NCBI GenBank assembly: GCA_002116315.1
Contig: KZ107867.1
Span: 1-64,000 of the forward strand
Length of the DNA: 64,000 nucleotides
Origin: Epicoccum nigrum
Taxonomy: Eukaryota > Ascomycota > Dothideomycetes > Pleosporales > Didymellaceae
Reading direction: 5' to 3'
Positions 21,326 to 33,730 of the stretch are shown piece after piece (the first letter of the stretch is position 1; the number at the start of each line of letters is the position of its first letter). The position numbers and the translations under genes are program-made. The notes below the pieces were generated by a model, which saw only the letters and a list, made by a program, of their open reading frames with translations, was not told the DNA's origin and made no database searches.

Positions 21326-23029
21326 TCAAGGTGTGCTATGTCTTGAATACATAGCCATTGCAGTAATCAAATGTGATCTGCCCTGCGATATATACACAGC
21401 TGGGGGCCACCGCTTATACTCTTTGCGGTCCTTCGTTTGTGTCGAAGCCGAGAAACGACTAGGCTTCTGGACAATCGAACTTGTATCCATGCTTTTCAGC
21501 CAACTGATGATGTTAGTCTCAGCTCTTATGAATAGGTCGGAAGTACTCGCCGTCACCCGTTCGCTATACGACGGAATCCGCAGCAAGAGCACGCAGGAGC
21601 TGTACGCAAAGCCGATTTTAACTTCCTTGCCGTGCTATAAACACAAATTAGGCGATTTACCTTTGTATCTGATTTATGTTACTTACTCGAACATGCGCGA
21701 ATTGCATGTCGTAATGTCCACCTTGATTAAGGTTGTTATATGACCACTTGATACGACCTTTCTCGGTCGGAAAGTCGGCAAGGACGTCTGTCATACGGTC
21801 TTCCTCAGACTTACCATAGTCTGTTGCGACTGGAACGCTCAGATTCTCTCCAATTCAGTGTTTGTTACAGTAGTCAGAGTTGAGCTCCTGACTGAAGTCT
21901 GAGTAGTTAAGCCGGGGGCGGATGTTGACCACGAGGCCTAGCGATTGCGCGATCTCGAACTGCATCCTATCAAACCCCTTCAAAGCGCCTGGAAGAGATC
22001 CAATGCCCTTGTCTGTGGTGTGCGCATAAGTATTCGAGCATGTTGTACCGAATGTACCCCCTGATGATCGGTCAGTGACAGCAAGACTTAAAGGGGGGTT
22101 GAACGGAGTCAACATTCAGCGAAAAAGAGAGGATTAGATAGAGCGTTAACCATTGCACGGTATGCAGGAAGCTCCTTTATGTTGAGAATCGGTTGAAGCC
22201 ACACATCTCTCCTATTCCACGTCGCCAATGCAAGTTGTAAGTGAGTGTGACACGGTGACCAGAGATGACCTGGTCGGCTTCATGCTGGCAGTCTCCATAG
22301 AATGCTGCCCGTTGGATGTTTGAAGAGTTGTTCGTCCAGTCAAAAACTGCTGAATGACTCCGATGCCGAACAACAAGCTGACCGCCTTCATGAACCGTCG
22401 GCAGGCAGACGACCAAGGATCCGAATTGCAGCTCCGAACGTGGAGTATCTACATGCGGCTTGAACATGCCCGATGGACTTTCGTAAATCTACATGGCAAT
22501 ATTGGCACCTGATAGTAGTTCACATCGAACCAATATGACTCACATTGAGCTTGTACCAGTCTGCATGGTCACGCTTTGCTTACTATCCGGCGACACCCGT
22601 TGCAAGGCATCTAAGTGTATCGATGAAGCCGACTTCTTAGGGGCAGAAGTTGGTTGCAAAGGCAGAGGCGTCGAGTTTCATAGCCTTTCTGTAAGAGTCG
22701 TCGACAATCTCCTTTCCCTGAAAACCGAAACTGGCCGGCTCCATGTCATCGATAAGCCCCTGTAAGATTGCACCTTTTGTCTTTTCAGCAGTCCTTGGGT
22801 AGAAGGGTAGAGTCAATCGATTCGTGAGTTTACCAGCGTCCCAACGGATAACTACTGGCTCTGTGATATTGTCTTGACGCTGATCAAACTGCTTGCCGAC
22901 CAAAACGGTGCCGCCGCAGGCATATGTTGAATTGCACAAAATTGGTGACAGCTCCTGAATGACGCGCCCGTCCTCGCCGTAAGTGTTTTCTGAACTCTCG
23001 GATTCGCCGTCACTGTAGTACACATGCAT
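21326..23029 (-). pseudogene. 2-oxoglutarate/Fe(II) oxygenase-like gene, decayed by stop mutations
   Basis: A minus-strand gene of the fungal prolyl-4-hydroxylase-like 2OG-Fe(II) oxygenase type can be followed from 23029 to 21326. Recognisable blocks are TYACGGTV, DASAFATNFCP, the HxD iron site in FKPHVDTPRSE, FGSLVVCLP, HEGGQLVVRH, and the distal GHRVTLTYNL. Putative introns are 22543-22489, one just before the CSNTYAHT block near 22050, and 21686-21635. It is broken by TAA 22639-22637, TAG 22585-22583, TAA 22582-22580 and TGA 21857-21855, all one transition from Gln or Trp codons, and the frame slips near 22180-22230. The pattern suggests RIP or genomic decay. It is unlikely to make a working enzyme. 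Confidence 0.75.
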
Positions 23030-23676
23030 GTTCTCTGCTCGTCAAGATTTGCAAGGAAGCGAAGTCGAGGAAGCCATGCACTTTGCAAGGCCACCATTTC
23101 TATCACAAGGCAGCAATGTGGAGACTTCTCAGGCAACAACTGGACCCTGGCGCCCATTCATTGACCAACTTCTATGCAGCGCGCAGCAAGACGCTAGTGC
23201 GTAATGGGAAGTGAAGCAAACAAAATTATACAGAAATGTCGCCAGCACACGCGAGATCTAAGGACATTTACTGCCAGAAGTATGGGAAATGTATGGTGGT
23301 AAAATGCCGAGATGGATCTCACTGCTCTGGGTAGCATGGATCAACAACCTTAGACGGTGCGACGTCGTCTATCAATCTCATTGAAACTCATGTGATACAA
23401 CGGAGGCCACCACCAGATCATACAGACCTCTGAATGCCAGGCATCAAATGGACGAAGAATCATAATAAACGGGTGGCATATCATCAAATAGCAAGGTTCG
23501 GGTCAGATAGACAGCTTTAGATATTGTTGCATGACTGAATCATTACGTGAGCTCGACAAAAGGAAATAAATATTAATGAGAGAACGCCAACGCTCGGCGC
23601 CGCAGCACTCAAGCACACCATTGGGATACACGTATCAAGCAAGACAGTAACTGCCGGCGCCAGACCAATATCGCAA
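23030..23676. other. Spacer, no gene seen
   Basis: No coding frame is supported here. It lies upstream of the pseudogene and downstream of the laccase. Confidence 0.35.
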
Positions 23677-25541
23677 TCATACACCAGAGTCATCCTGCTC
23701 GATGCTCGCCTCCGTGGTAAAACTAGTCCAGCTGTCGCAATTGTCTGTCAAGCGCGACTCGTCCGTCTGCGCAACAATCTCGTCGTACCTCTCGATAAAC
23801 TGCAGCGCAAAGCCTTCACTCGTGTGCCAGCCGATGTGGCAGTGCATGAGCCAAGCGCCAGGGTTGTCGGTCTCGAAGGCGAGGACAAGGTAACCGCTGG
23901 CTGGCAGCATAGCCGTGTCTCTGCGAGGCGGGTTACTCAAGTTGAGGGAGACAGAGTCCGAGTACGTTCCGGAGCCTTGGGCGAGTACCGAAAAGTCATG
24001 ACCGTGAAGATGGATCGGGTGAGGAACGGCGAGCGTGGTCTCAATCACGACGTATGTCCAAACGTTTGCATCCGGGAGCTCGATCACGGCGTTGGAAGTT
24101 GCAAATGTCGTGTTGCCATCAAGGATCTTCTCGAGAGTAGGGTTCTCCCAATCAACGACAAAGGTGGTGCTGTTCAGGTACCAGCGGAAGAGGCTATCAG
24201 AGTTGAATCCTACAGATGCGGCCTCAACGTTGGTGCTCGACTGGGTTTCAACCGTCTTGCTGATGTATGGAACAAGGTTGTCGGTCTCATCGTCGCAACT
24301 GTCATCATAGGAGTAGGCGGATGTAGTCGGTGTAGAGGGCGAGTCACCGTAGTAGATAATGCCGCGAATATCGTCAGAGTTGTCGACATCCGAGCACGCG
24401 GATTGTGGAATGGCGCGCAGCCAGAAGTTGTCGGCAACATCGGCTTGGTCGGCGGTAATGATGACATCGTATCGCTGGCCCATGCCAATATCGAGCACAG
24501 TGGTCTCGTAAGGCGTGATGGGTACAAGGTCGGAGGCAATAACCTGCATGGTGTGGTTGTCCACCATGAACTTGAAGTGGGTATCGACAGCAGAATTGAC
24601 GAGGCGAATGCGGTAGGAGGAGCCGGAGGTGAAGGATGTGTTGTAGCGATAGCCGCCATCGTCGTAGGTGTTGGTTCCGTTGATGAGAGCGTTGTCAAGA
24701 GTGGGAGGCCCAGAGCTTTGTGCCGACATGTACAGCTCGTCCACAGTCTGAACTGATCAGCTCGAAGTTCTCGATAATATGTAGAGGTCTAGTCACTAAC
24801 CTGATGGTCCCAGTCATTCAAGAAGAGCATGCCAAGATCCTCGTCGTAATTGGCGGTGGCAGGCCCATTAATGACAATGCCACCGAAAATTCCTTGCCAG
24901 GCCTGCAAGGCAAAGTGAGAATGGTACCAGGTGCTACCATACTGTAAAGGAAAAGTCAACAACCGATAATAGTTTAAGACAGATAGTGTTCACTTACCTG
25001 AGTAGCCCGCCAGGTGTAAGTTAAGGTGTTCTGTGGAGCGGTAGGACACTGCGTTATCGAAACGACACCATCTTGATCGTTGGTGTGGTTCTGGCGAATT
25101 CCGTGCCAATGAATGCTAGTGCCATTTTGGGAGTCAACAAGGTTGTTTGTCACATGAACTGTAACTGTGTCGCCCCAGTCTGCAAACAGAGTTGGCCCAG
25201 GAATGGTGCTAGAGTCGTCAGCCGGATCGAAACTTATGAAAATTGTATGCTGCATACCCATTCACAGCCATTGCCGAACGCGAGACGCCATCAGGGGCCA
25301 CGGTCACGTCGTCGAGAGTGAGCCAGTACTCTCGGGTCACGCCGGTATCGGGGACTTCAGTCATATAGTCGGTGTCGATCGAGTAGTCACACCACTCCGA
25401 ACGAGTAGATGCAGTGTTGCCTGAACAGACATCTCTACTTGACAACAAATGATGCGAATGGTGCTTTGGAGTTGAAGATGAAGGATGTCCAAGCGCTGCG
25501 CGAAGCAAACAGGCTGCGGTAAATAGATACCGAAGAGACAT
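23677..25541 (-). CDS. Laccase (secreted multicopper oxidase)
   Basis: It oxidises phenolic substrates with four coppers while reducing oxygen to water, outside the cell. Exons are 25541-25258, 25208-24998, 24941-24801 and 24747-23677, with 49-56-bp introns, giving 568 aa. A signal peptide (MSLRYLFTAACLLRAALG) opens the protein. Copper motifs are HWHG at about 128-131, WYHSHF at 170-175, HPIHLHGHDF at 455-464 and HCHIGWH at 514-520. The tail DSGV matches the C-terminal plug that ascomycete laccases process or use to cap the oxygen channel. The position after HTSEG is Phe, a type-1 copper neighbour associated with higher redox potential; that is inference. The ATG is the one beginning the signal peptide, not the in-frame leucine codons upstream. 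Confidence 0.93.
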
Positions 25542-26436
25542 AGCAAAATGCTCGTTAGAAGGAAACTTGTATCTGAATGAAGGTGAGAAGAAGATGCAAT
25601 GATTGGAACGATCGTGTTGGTTTGAATGAGAACAGGTGAGGTGCTCCAACCTCTTATGCATCCAGATACCGTTGTATCACTGCAGGGCTTTGGCGACTGC
25701 AAATGCTTACCCTCTGACCATCCAACCTCAACAATCACTGTGCAGTCCTCTCAAGGGCGGCCTCGTTTCAGTGGCCGCAATCCATACACCATGACGCGGC
25801 AATGGGGATTCGGATCCAAACATCCGATCTATGTTTAATAGTGCATTGGGAAAGACAGGTGGGGCGAACATCGTGGACCTCCTTTTGTGGAGTCAAAACG
25901 TTGTTTCCCTTGACTAAGTTACCAGCCTTATGAGGCAGAGTTGCTTCGACAAGGGTGTCCTGGTGTTAGCCACGACTGGTGTGGCACGTGTTGGCCTGTA
26001 AAGGAGCACAGACCTTTATCTCCACTATCGGCTTTACCCTGTCCTCATGCATAACCAGGCGCAGGCGGATTGGTCGACGGTCCTTGCCAAGCACATATTG
26101 CCAATGCGTACGCGTTGCTTAATTGCTGAGAGGTGAGGCCGATGTGTACGCCTGAAGGCTTTTTACGGAGTACTGACGTTAACCACTGCACGGTGCAGTA
26201 AGTATAGCCTCGAGGGTGACGAATGCTGCTTACGTAGAATGCAACCATCTTCTGCTAAGATTTCTGCTGAACGAAGACAAAAGCACGCAGATCGCTCCCA
26301 TAAAACTCTACTGCAAGCTTCTGCCCGTTCCCTCCTTCTGAAATCGGCAGCATCAGGCTCATACATACACTCGTTACCTCTTCCTCAAAATTTACCTCAG
26401 TCTTCTCTCTTCATCTCGATCAACCGACCTTTCAAG
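25542..26436. promoter_or_regulatory. Divergent intergenic region, laccase / secreted protein
   Basis: About 0.9 kb separate the divergent starts of the laccase and the small secreted protein and should hold both promoters. I did not identify specific transcription factor sites with confidence. Confidence 0.35.
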
Positions 26437-27094
26437 ATGTTCTTTCCCCGCTTTGCTGTGCTCTGCACACTCCCTCTTTTGGCCCTTGGCATGGAAAAAC
26501 GTGCTGAATCCTCCAACTTCACACTGTATGGATACGCTCCAGGTGGCATGGGCGGATTCCCTTTGTATTACGCAGACGGTATGTAACCTGAAATCTGCTC
26601 AACGGTGATAATTCTGACGTATTCAGGGTATGCGTACGTTGGCAACGCCTCTCAGTCAAACAGCAGTAATGCAGCTCCTGTTACCTGTAAGTTCTGATGA
26701 ACCTCGTCTGCTGGTACCGTGCTGAAAATGGGCAGTTTCTCGTGAGACCAATAACATATGGATTGGCAACCCCAACACCACGCATGTGTCCGACCCTACC
26801 GCGGCAGATTGGTCCAACACGACATTCTACGTCCCGGACAACACCGCTTCCGACAAGCGTGTTGGGTTCCTTGCAGGCAATGCATCCACTGATGGTGCCA
26901 TCACTACCGGCTTCTTCCTTTACGGATCCACCGTCGTCTTGATTGGAGAGAGTGGAACCCTAGAGTCAAACTTTTACGCACTCCGGATCGACGACAATAC
27001 CTTTCGTCTCTATTGGAATGACACAAGCCTTGGTCAGTTTCCCGTTATGCTGAGGAGCGTCGGGCCATCAAACCCGCCTGATAGGAAAGTCTAA
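26437..27094 (+). CDS. Small secreted protein of unknown function, 186 aa
   Basis: Exons are 26437-26578, 26627-26686 and 26736-27094, with 48- and 49-bp introns; all phases agree. The protein starts with a signal peptide (MFFPRFAVLCTLPLLALG) followed by MEKR, a possible Kex2 site. The mature part is about 160 residues, Gly/Asn/Ser/Thr rich, with several N-glycosylation sequons (NFT, NAS, NTT, NDT). Only the signal region carries a cysteine, so it is not a typical Cys-rich effector. Its N-terminal half is glycine and tyrosine rich (YGYAPGGMGGFPLYY). I do not recognise a domain, but such proteins are common in ascomycete secretomes. Gene structure is well supported. Confidence 0.75.
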
Positions 27095-29640
27095 ACATTC
27101 GGCGTCGAAGGGATCGAATGCCGATGACGTTCTCGATACTCGGACGGGATGTTCTCGATCCGCGTAGTGACCAAGCAGTTCGACGATTGATAGACTCGAG
27201 GAGATTGTAATGGGATCTTTTGTACGCGCATGCCTTAGACAATCGTGTATTAAATCTCATATATTAACCTTACGATCCTCTTCTTGCAATGGCGCACCTT
27301 GGCAATAGTGATATTACAAGAACTTTGCAGGGTGTGGCGTCAATGAGCGTTACCTGACAGACCACCACAAAGGCAGAGAACCCTGCACAGTTACGCCGCG
27401 CGTCCAGTTGTAGTCAGGAACGCGTTGCAGGTGAGGCTGCGGACATCCCCATGTGGGCCGCCCTGTCGTGCACAGAAAATAATTGACCGAGATCAAGAAG
27501 ATGCGCGACCCTGTTGCGCACTCGTGTGGCTGTGATGCTAGTGTTGGTCGAGAAGTCACGGACCGGTTGTCGACGTTTGGTTGATGTGCGCCTCCTTTTG
27601 GGCGGTGCTCGGGCCGAGAGTACACCGGATCGGGTCACTCATTGCGCACGGCCAGCAGCCCACTCTGCTTCTGCCCTGCACGATCAACAAGGCTAATGCC
27701 TATAAGAAGGGTCTAAGTAGCTGTTCAGCACGTACCAAACAGCAAGCGTCCGTTAGCTAGCCACAGGATTTGCTGGTCATAGACCAGCGTACCTGACCAT
27801 CGCCGTTACCTAGTCACGAACCTGGGCATACCCAGTCTGCAGCACGATGCCAGCTCCGATTACCCGCCGAGCATGCTGCAAAATTGAGTGGGGATGACAC
27901 AACCTTACTCAGTGGGCCTTGATGGGCGTGTAGCACATCGTTGTGGAGCCTCGTGAGGAAAGAAAACATATGTTATTGGGCGTGAACGTACATCGCTTCT
28001 TGCAGCTTGGATCCTCCAAGAGGCCTTGGTGAGCGGTCGGAGCTGGTGAGGCGCCAGTGCTGTAGGTCGGTGACCGGGTATCTGGAATGGCTGTGCTCAA
28101 TTTGGCATCATGGTCCCCATCGAGTTTCCGTCAATGCACCTGTTTGATCTGATGCGTTGCACAAACCTGTATGTCCTTTATATTCTATACCAGGAGGGAT
28201 GTTCGCATTACAATAAGTGATTATTTACACCGGGTCTATTCTATTGCGAAATCAACATGTAGGAACTCGACAGGAGGCTCTCATGTCGAACACATGCTGG
28301 CACCGTAGAGGAAAAAATAGCCATAGGTATCGGCTTAATTCTCAGCCACCTTGCATACATACATGACTGACAGAGTGGCCTCGCGCAAGTGGGGTCCACT
28401 AAAACGGCAGTGCTAGGGCCCCCCATTTGTATGTCTCGGATCGTCGTGGAAGGTGAAAATTATAGTGTGGATGCTGATGTCGTCCGAAATCACAGACAGG
28501 GTGCGGCAAGAGGCTTAGATAACTAATTGCATGTCGTGATAGAATGTCAAAGGGTTGGGCTGGATAAATCACTAGACAGCGTGATATCGACACTTGAAGA
28601 CGACGAACGGCACCAGGATTGGGGCATGAAACGTTCTCGGATACCTGTTCAAGGATTTCGAGGGCGTTACAGCTGCTAGAATATTACATGATAACATAGT
28701 GACCTATAACATCAAAGGTGATGTATCTGTGATGCGTGAATAATCGGTTCATGGTATGTGGAAATTGTGGAGATTGAAAAATCAACAAGCCACCAAGGCG
28801 CTCTCAATCGTTGGGATATTTACGATTTTACTGCATTTTCCCTGCACTGAGGTCACTAACGAAATTCTGTTTGGTAATTCACAGTCATCATAGATTATGG
28901 AACTTGTTGTTTATCAATTCCACCCATCGCCTCCGTTACTGCCGCTGCGATACTCTAGCCCTTAAAAGCCTGGTCGCATGAAAGGCCTCGTGTCTTTAGT
29001 GGCATTCTAAGGCGTGTTTGTCTGAAAACTACCGTCTGTTGTTTTGTGCAACACAACTGCTGTGGACCACACTGTAAGACAGTTTTGTACGACAGTTTTG
29101 TACGACTCCGTACTCTAGACCTGTAAATGCATCGCACTTATTTGATGATGTTCAACACATTATCAACCAAACTAATATTACATAGATCTTTTGTAGCGTA
29201 CTATCGATATAACGGCCGTTACTTTTCACTACGATCGGTGAGACTGTCCTGCAATTGCTAGCCGTAAACACATACTTGTCGAGATGTATTATTCTTGCTC
29301 ATCAAGATGCCTTTTGGAAGAAACAGTCCAGCTATCGTAGATCTTTGGCGGCCCAGCGATTTTGCAGGGAGCTCACCATCTTGGGCATATCTATCCAATC
29401 AGAGCCTCGCAGTGAACCGTAATGCTATTGAACGTTCGCGGGAATAGTTATGAAAACGCAGGGCTCGAGATGCAGGTTCTGTGCTCTGCGCTTTCTGTCA
29501 AACACATCACTCAAGCCGGCTGTGCCGGTCCTTCAGTTCGCGCTTTGTAAGGATTTGTGGACTGTTGATAAAAACATGACATGAATTCATATTACAGTAG
29601 ATAACTATTCACCAGAGCTATCTCCATCGTAAACCGTCAT
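27095..29640. other. 2.5-kb gene-poor spacer
   Basis: I read both strands and found no frame with convincing coding character. A short direct repeat of GACAGTTTTGTAC lies near 29078-29104. Composition is ordinary, not RIP-like. Confidence 0.4.
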
Positions 29641-31453
29641 CTAGAAGGGCGACTGATCTCTATTTACATTCACACTAAGATCATCCAAATAAAGATAGCT
29701 GTCCAGATAATCCTGATACCGATCCTTAGGTTCAATCGGCAGGCATTCATACCGAAACGATAGCTTTTTCTCCACCGATCTAGGAGACAGATGCGGGATC
29801 GTCCATTGCCTCCAGGTCCCGTCCCGTGCATCAGCTTGGTGGAGAAACAGGTAAGGGGGGATTACGTCATCGCCCAACAATACGGACAGGGTGCAATAAT
29901 CGACATTAGCCATTGATGATGAATCGAGGTTGTAGTAGAAGGTCAGAGAGTAGGATTCCGAAGTGTCCCAGCCTTTGACTGACTGCGACAGTACGGGAGT
30001 AGGGTCGCTTAGGTAGCCGATGTAGTGCATTACTCTGCGGGCCGATGTCAGTACGGTATGATCATGTTTAATGCGACGGAACTTACGCGTAAGTTGTTCC
30101 ACCGTGGGAACCCGGATGGAACTGGTCTTTCTGGTCGTCCTCGGCATAGACTCGACCGCCGTTTATCATTGTGCCCTGCCAGTCGTTCGGCAGTTTGTAA
30201 GCACCATCCGTTGTGGTTTCCTCAAAACCTGAATTCAACAACAGGTTGGAAGGAGGAGAGGGTGTCGACTCCGGCATGGGCGCGGGCGTGGGCGTGGGTG
30301 TGGGTGTGGGTGTGGGTGTGGGCGTTTGTCCAGGAGAACCACCAGAACTAAGGCTAGTGATCTCATACGCGCCAACATTGATGACAGCATACTTGTCGCT
30401 GCCATCAGAATAGCCAGTATTGGTGGCGTAGCTGGAGTCCCAGCTCCGCGTGTAGAGAGCGCAGTAAGTACCCAGCGGTACCTCGTTTCGGGTGAGGATG
30501 TACGAGGTAAAGAAGTTGCAAGGCCTGTATGTGCCATCAGAGTCGGGATGGGTCTTGTCGTATTCTGTTTGGGCTTGGCAGGCAGCAGCACAGAGAGCAG
30601 GGTCGTATGGGTTGGTATTGAGAAAACGCATGCCGTTGTAGGTGTTGTAGCCATTGTCGAGGGGCGCGTTGATAGCCGCTGGCAGACTTGTCGGAGGCTT
30701 GAAGCCCTTGACGGTTGGCAAAGGCTTAGCAAGCTTGCTGTAACCGTTGCTACCAGCGATTACAACCTGAAACTTTTGACGCCACTGACCCAAATTGGTG
30801 GCAGCTTTGCCTACAACTGGATATCCATACAGAGAGCACTTGATGGTGGTGGTAGAGGGAGGGTCAGTGCAACCGGGTCCCGGCTCAAGAGATGGGTCGC
30901 GTTCGAAGAAGATGTTGAATCCGAAGCAGTACTTCTCGCCATCGCATGCATCAGCACAGCCCTGTACATCATAGGTCTTGTACGTTTTGTATGTCAGGTA
31001 GCCAATCTGTTGTGAGCTTCCCTTCTGGTCCACGAAGGACTGCTTATAGCCCGATGGGATGGCAGCGGCGCGAGCAGTTGTACTGAGATCGGTGAACGAA
31101 GAGAATGCCGCCGCAGTATCCGGAGTCACAGTGGGACCGTAGCTACAGACATTAACTACACTGCTTTATACAGGGCTATGGATGCTTTACCCTGGAGGTA
31201 GAGGATTACAAGCCGTACGCTTGCTTAGGTCGTCGACGTCGCGCCTCTCAACAGCACCTTCGCTCTTAACAACGGCTGCGACCGCAGAAGCAGCGGCAAT
31301 GGGGTTGTAAGAGACCGCGGCTGGCTTCGTCTCCTCGATCTTGGGACCCAAGATCGTGGGGGTGGGGACGTCTAAAACAGCATCGATGTTGATCAGCTGT
31401 GGAGCAGCGGCAGCGAGGGCAAGGAGGCCGGAGATAGCGAGGGGATGACGCAT
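29641..31453 (-). CDS. Secreted two-domain protein with Pro-Thr linker and CBM-like tail
   Basis: Exons are 31453-31191, 31142-30087 and 30034-29641, with 48- and 52-bp introns, giving 570 aa. A signal peptide (MRHPLAISGLLALAAAAPQ) and dibasic sites (VERR, LSKR near 80) suggest a propeptide. The central domain has spaced cysteines (CADACDGEKYCFGFN, CAAACQAQ) reminiscent of PAN/apple-like or WSC-like carbohydrate-associated regions; this is only a resemblance. A Pro-Thr repeat linker lies at about 359-375. The C-terminal domain starts NLLLNSGFEE and reads like a jelly-roll carbohydrate-binding module of the CBM4/9-like type. Such proteins usually sit in the cell wall or outside the cell; the binding target is unknown. 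Confidence 0.8.
30285..30331. repeat. GGTGTG/GGCGTG minisatellite coding the Pro-Thr linker
   Basis: About seven imperfect copies of a 6-bp unit lie in frame. They encode alternating Thr-Pro on the minus strand, so length variation would lengthen the linker without shifting frame. Confidence 0.8.
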
Positions 31454-33730
31454 TGTGAAATGGTCTTCGCCGAAACTGTAGATACAATATGAACAACAAA
31501 CTATGGACAGAGTTCCCTACCGCCAGTGCAGAGCAACGTTTTATATTTAGTCGTGTTCCCATGGCGATCTAGGTGCGACCTTGTGGCGTCGTTCCCAGCA
31601 ATGACTGCAAGCCTGAACTATTGGTGGCAGCGACGCCTACCAAGATTGAGGTCTGGGGCTTTTTAGCAGCCCCGCTAATCTGGACCATTAGTATCATGAC
31701 CTGCTAGTCATGGCAGTCGAGGTATTGCTATCCTCAGCTGGCAAGAGAAACTCAATGTGTATGTACAATGGCCTGATGATGCGATGGTGGAATGGGCATA
31801 GCGATGACACCGGAACTAAGAGATTGTGTAGGAATCATACCAGACGTTTGTGAATAGTCAGTTGGTATGGAGGCGGCTCAATCCTCAATTTGCCTTGGCG
31901 TAGCCACACCGGAAATGCACATGAATGTGGGTTGATATCGGTTCGCTACCCGTCAGCCCTATATAGTCTTGTCGATTAGAGCGTAGAGAATTTCATCAGT
32001 GTCTCTAAACGCAGACAAAAACTTGATAGTCCGAGTGATATAATCATATGTTGTGAGTTTTCCTTGGTCTCTTCAAGTACATGATTTCCATCGATTTTAC
32101 TGTATCTATTAGAGGCTTTGAGCCTGTCTTCGCTGTAGAGACCAGCTTAAGCACCGACAATGCGTTACGTTCGTTGCAACTGCCATGTTGAGAGCTGGGA
32201 AGATAGGCTTTCGCCAAAGTTATCGAAATTGTGGCCAAGCTTTTTTGCCAAGCTTCCGGTGTGAATACGATGGGTCCACTCCAGCCCTGTGGCTAGCTGA
32301 GACGGCTCTCCGAGACCACTTTTGAATCACCGGCATGATTGTACCTGACACAAACACCACAGTGGCGGACCTTCGCTAGAGGCTTGTTGTCCTTACGTGG
32401 AGGGACGTCTTTCTCGACCAGACTTCAGATATTGCGTGCAGCGCTAGAGATGATATAACCACGTTTGAACATTCAGCTCGGAGCCAGGTCCGTCCTGTAA
32501 AGCTGAGCGGCAGTACACCGCTACAAGCCAGCCCCGCAGCCTGTCAGTGTAAATGTTTCTACCAAGCTATGTCTTATTGATAAGCAGCATTTGGGTTAGA
32601 GTTTCGCGTGTAGACCTGTGTAGTAGTGTACTTACACGAAGTTCAAATTGGATAATGTCATTCAGCATCTTTGGAAAGAAAATTTACTCTCCCAACTCGC
32701 CTATCATACCCCTCTTTAGAATCGCTTTTTCCAAGATTGATATGGCCTTGCTGGGTAGTGGTGACTTGCCAGGACTGATAGTCCTTGCTCTGTGCGAATG
32801 GTGCAGTCGAACCTTGGGTGTAGAGAGCGGACGTGTAATTGTTGACCGGTACGAATATATTTTGCCAACAAGTCCTTTACGAGGACCCGAGCACATTTAC
32901 TACATTCCTTGCTAATATGCCTTAACTTATCCACTCTTTGCCATTTGCGATTTATTAACTTATAACAACCCCCTTTTACACGCAAACATACATGTTCAGA
33001 CGCCCGGCTCCCTAAACTCACAGCTTGGCTCCAAAGAGCACCATTCACGCAAGCTGTGATCGCAGAATCCTCAGCTACACTGACAGTCTGCCATAGAAAG
33101 CCTTAGAGAACGGTAACGCCAGCGTCGCGCACAACAAGGCCACCACTCTTGGCTACAGACCCACCCATGTAAATGCAGGCAATTGAAGTTTTTCACATCA
33201 GCCACTATCAACAGGCCTGACACCCTTCGCTTGCCCTGTGTAATCGCACAGCGCTTGGCCGTTATGAGGCGGTTGGAAACTTACACCGCGCAGCCTGTCA
33301 CGACCCTAATCGGCCAGCCCAGATTTCTATTGTGTAAGAAGCAAGGGGTACCCGCGTCTGTTCTTCTTACGTCATGGTAGTCTAGTCAGTGATAGTGGCG
33401 GGTTCTAGAGTTTTGCGCTGCACTGCGATAACCATGGCAGACCCAGGACATTGAGGGGCTTGTTAAACATCCTGTCCCAAATAGCCGATCGTATTTATAA
33501 GCGTCATGGTGGGGTACAAGGTGAGCAGTTGGCGAAGCCAATAATTTGTTAATTGTGTAGCCCATTCCATCCCAATCGTACCTCATTATCTGATCCCGAT
33601 TGCACATGCCAGTGCCCCGACCATATCCCAATCCAAGAAGAAAGCAAGTCTATCATCGAACGCCATTGTATCCCAGTCCCATGCCCATGTATGCAGGCGC
33701 AAATGCAGCCGCACCTTCATCGCCCACCGC
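31454..33730. other. 2.3-kb gene-poor spacer
   Basis: I found no supported gene. The first part should contain the promoter of the minus-strand secreted protein. Open frames around 32553-33048 lack coding character. Confidence 0.4.

Noticed and set aside
23824..24756. 310-codon plus-strand open frame opposite the laccase
   Set aside because: The antisense copper motifs on the minus strand explain the open frame.
29078..29104. Two GACAGTTTTGTAC copies as a repeat array
   Set aside because: Only two units occur, with no spacers; it is not a CRISPR array or satellite.
32553..33048. Open frames in the long spacer upstream of 33731
   Set aside because: Frames on both strands overlap without any family resemblance or start context.
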